Part shown: one piece after another, positions 62,401 through 64,000 of the stretch | Position numbering within the stretch: position 1 is the first letter of the stretch | Layout of the letters: every line of letters begins with the position of its first letter | Assembly: GCF_022557175.1 (NCBI RefSeq) | Contig: NZ_CP092915.1 | Location: forward strand, 5,084,001-5,148,000 | Direction: 5' to 3' | Length of the DNA stretch: 64,000 nt | Source: Mycolicibacterium sp. YH-1 | GTDB taxonomy: Bacteria; Actinomycetota; Actinomycetes; Mycobacteriales; Mycobacteriaceae | Made by a program: the position numbers and the translations under genes | Notes under the pieces: generated by a model | Seen by the model: only the letters and a program-made list of their open reading frames with translations | Database searches by the model: none | Told to the model about the DNA's origin: nothing

Positions 62401-63951
62401 TCACAGACCTTCGCGCTTGGCACCGGACATCCGGTGCGCCCCCGCCTGATTGGTGGATCCGGCCTGGTTGACGGATTCCGTGGTGTCCCCGGCAGCGTCG
62501 TCACCCGCTTGCCGCGTCTCGGCGGCGGCGGGCTTCGGCGCGGCGCTCGGGGCCTTCGCCTCTGACTTCGCCTCGGTCTGCGCCGGCTTCGACAGTTCGC
62601 GTCGATGTCCGGGCTCGCAGGTGACGACCGTCCCGAGCAGACCGGCGTTGGCCGCGTCGAGCACCTGCAGCGCCGCACGCAGCGGTTTGGTCTTGGTGTG
62701 TCCGATGCGGGCGAGCACGATGGCGCCGTCGCCCAGCGCTGCCACCGCGGCGCCGTCCGAACACGTCGTCAGCGGCGGGGTGTCGATCACCACGTAGTCA
62801 TACGCACCGCGCAGTGAGTCGATCAGCCGCGGCGCGTTCTCATCGCCCCACAGCTGCCGTCGGGTGGCAGGTGAGGGGCCGGCGGGCAGCAGCGCGAACG
62901 CATTACCGCCAGGGGAGTTGATGACGGCCTCGGCGACGTCGTGGTCGCCGGCCAGTGCCGTGCCAAGGCCGCGCTGGCCGGCGCGGGTCCGATCGGCCTC
63001 GGTCAGCGCGAGTGCGTCGGCGAGTGTGGGATTGAGCAGATCACCGTCGACGAGGAGGACCGAGCGACCGGCCTCGGCGAACGTGGCGGCGAGGTCGATC
63101 GCGGTGGTCGACCGACCGTCACCCCGCGAGGGGCTGGTGACCGCGATGACCCTGGGCCGTTGCCCAGCCGGTGTGCGAGCGAACTGGAGGTTGGTCCGCA
63201 GTTCCCGCAGCCGCTCAGCGGCCAGCCCGCCGGCCTGGAGGTCTGCCACCGCGACGTCGGGCCGCTGCGGGTCCTCGACGAGGTTTCCCAGCGACTGCGT
63301 GCGGGCGATGGCGTCGATCGAGTCGCGGGCGCGTAGCCGCGAGTCGCTGGCGGCGAGTAGCGCGGCCAGGAGCAGTCCGACCACCAGACCACCCGCGAAG
63401 CCGAGGCCGACGGTGGTCAGCAAACCCATTCCGGCCGGCGCTGTCGGGTAGTTCGCGTCGTCGAGCAGGATCGCGCCAGCGGCGGGCGTACCCCCGCGAC
63501 GTGAGGTTTCGAGTTCGCTGACCAGCTGCACGAGTTGATCGGCGACGGCGTTGGCGTACGTCTGCGCCAGACCGGGGTCCGGATCGGTGACAGTGATGTC
63601 CAGGAGAACGGTCTTGGGCAGCGGAGCCGCGGTGATCTTCGACCGCAGTTCGTCCGGGGCGATGGGCATCTTCAGCTGGTCGACGGCGCGGGCCGCGACC
63701 TGCTCACTAGTGGCCAGTCCGGCGTAGGAAACCACGCGCTCCTGCGAGAACAGGTTGTTCTGGTAGGCATCGCCCACCGAGGTCCCGCTCTGCGTCGTGA
63801 CGAACAGACGAGCCGTCGACTGGTACTGCGGGGTGCTCAGGAAGACGGCGGCGTAGCCGATCCCCGCGCCGATGAGTGCGGTAACCAGGACAAGCCACCA
63901 GAACCGCCGAAAGGCTCGCAGATAATCCCCGATCGCCAACGGGATCTCCAT
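62401..63951 (-). CDS. Wzc-like chain-length/tyrosine-autokinase-type protein with atypical Walker A
   Basis: The 516-residue protein has a Wzz domain (helices about 17-37 and 176-200) and a cytosolic BY-kinase-type domain. The Walker A loop reads SPSRGDGRSTTA (273-284): the usual Gly-Lys is Gly-Arg (Arg280). A' is LLVDGDLLNP and B is YDYVVIDTPP (384-393). The C-terminus is Ala/Lys/Glu-rich and contains no Tyr after residue 386, whereas classic BY-kinases end in a Tyr cluster. It may be a regulated ATP-binding protein rather than an active autokinase. It is the first gene of the operon in this window. Confidence 0.9.
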   Translation of the reverse strand: MEIPLAIGDYLRAFRRFWWLVLVTALIGAGIGYAAVFLSTPQYQSTARLFVTTQSGTSVGDAYQNNLFSQERVVSYAGLATSEQVAARAVDQLKMPIAPDELRSKITAAPLPKTVLLDITVTDPDPGLAQTYANAVADQLVQLVSELETSRRGGTPAAGAILLDDANYPTAPAGMGLLTTVGLGFAGGLVVGLLLAALLAASDSRLRARDSIDAIARTQSLGNLVEDPQRPDVAVADLQAGGLAAERLRELRTNLQFARTPAGQRPRVIAVTSPSRGDGRSTTAIDLAATFAEAGRSVLLVDGDLLNPTLADALALTEADRTRAGQRGLGTALAGDHDVAEAVINSPGGNAFALLPAGPSPATRRQLWGDENAPRLIDSLRGAYDYVVIDTPPLTTCSDGAAVAALGDGAIVLARIGHTKTKPLRAALQVLDAANAGLLGTVVTCEPGHRRELSKPAQTEAKSEAKAPSAAPKPAAAETRQAGDDAAGDTTESVNQAGSTNQAGAHRMSGAKREGL

Positions 63952-64000
63952 TCGCTTGTAGTTTGCCGCAACGCAGCCACCTTAGCGGCAGTGCCGCGAT

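Overview
The window is high-GC actinobacterial DNA with dense genes and many 4-base GTGA/ATGA overlaps. Its backbone follows the gene order of Mycobacterium tuberculosis Rv3248c to Rv3279c: sahH, alkX-rubB-rubA-alkB, an APC permease, manA, Rv3256c, pmmA, Rv3258c, Rv3259, whiB2, fbiA-fbiB, GMP (GDP-mannose) pyrophosphorylase, wbbL, rmlD, lcp1, fadE25, purE-purK, a GtrA protein, a PH-domain protein and birA. Alkane hydroxylase, a large Liv-type transporter island and many secreted esterases point to an environmental, fast-grower type Mycolicibacterium. No rRNA, tRNA, CRISPR array or insertion sequence was recognised.

Layout. (1) 1-4867: a CpnT-like type VII secretion toxin locus. It has the tail of an upstream secreted protein, an EsxE-like WXG100 protein, and an 892-residue protein whose channel-type N-terminal part resembles CpnT but whose C-terminal tip is not the TNT NAD glycohydrolase. 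Four small immunity-like genes follow. (2) 4868-12490: a BRCT-like gene remnant, a TPR membrane protein, an M20 amidohydrolase, an O-methyltransferase, a divergent MarR/VOC pair, a secreted lipase, and an MpaB-family (DUF2236) gene flanked by two paralogous small membrane proteins. (3) 12643-16726: sahH and the alkane operon alkB-rubA-rubB-alkX, with a clear promoter/operator. (4) 16760-30801: a roughly 14-kb insertion relative to M. tuberculosis. It carries hydantoinase-type HyuA/HyuB, a deacetylase, two SDR dehydrogenases, a C45 acyltransferase, a complete branched-chain/amide-type ABC transporter and an unusual LuxR-HTH protein fused to a substrate-binding domain. (5) 30756-52205: conserved mannose, rhamnose-linker, F420, purine and biotin genes. 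(6) 52335-63951: one minus-strand operon for a cell-surface polysaccharide: Wzc-like protein, Wzz-like protein, sugar-1-phosphate transferase, YdcF-like protein, a carbohydrate acetylesterase-like protein and five paralogous secreted lipase-like hydrolases.

How the genes work together. ManA, PmmA and the GDP-mannose pyrophosphorylase supply GDP-mannose. RmlD and WbbL make dTDP-rhamnose and attach it in the arabinogalactan linker, and Lcp1 ligates arabinogalactan to peptidoglycan. FbiA/FbiB finish coenzyme F420. AlkB with rubredoxins RubA/RubB oxidises alkanes, under AlkX. The hyu/liv island looks like uptake plus hydrolysis of an unidentified amide-type compound, with the HTH/substrate-binding fusion as its likely sensor. 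The final operon probably builds and trims an acylated exopolysaccharide. The points most worth following up are the swapped toxin tip and its immunity array, the HTH-SBP fusion, the tandem mini-ORFs before wbbL, and the esterase-rich polysaccharide operon.
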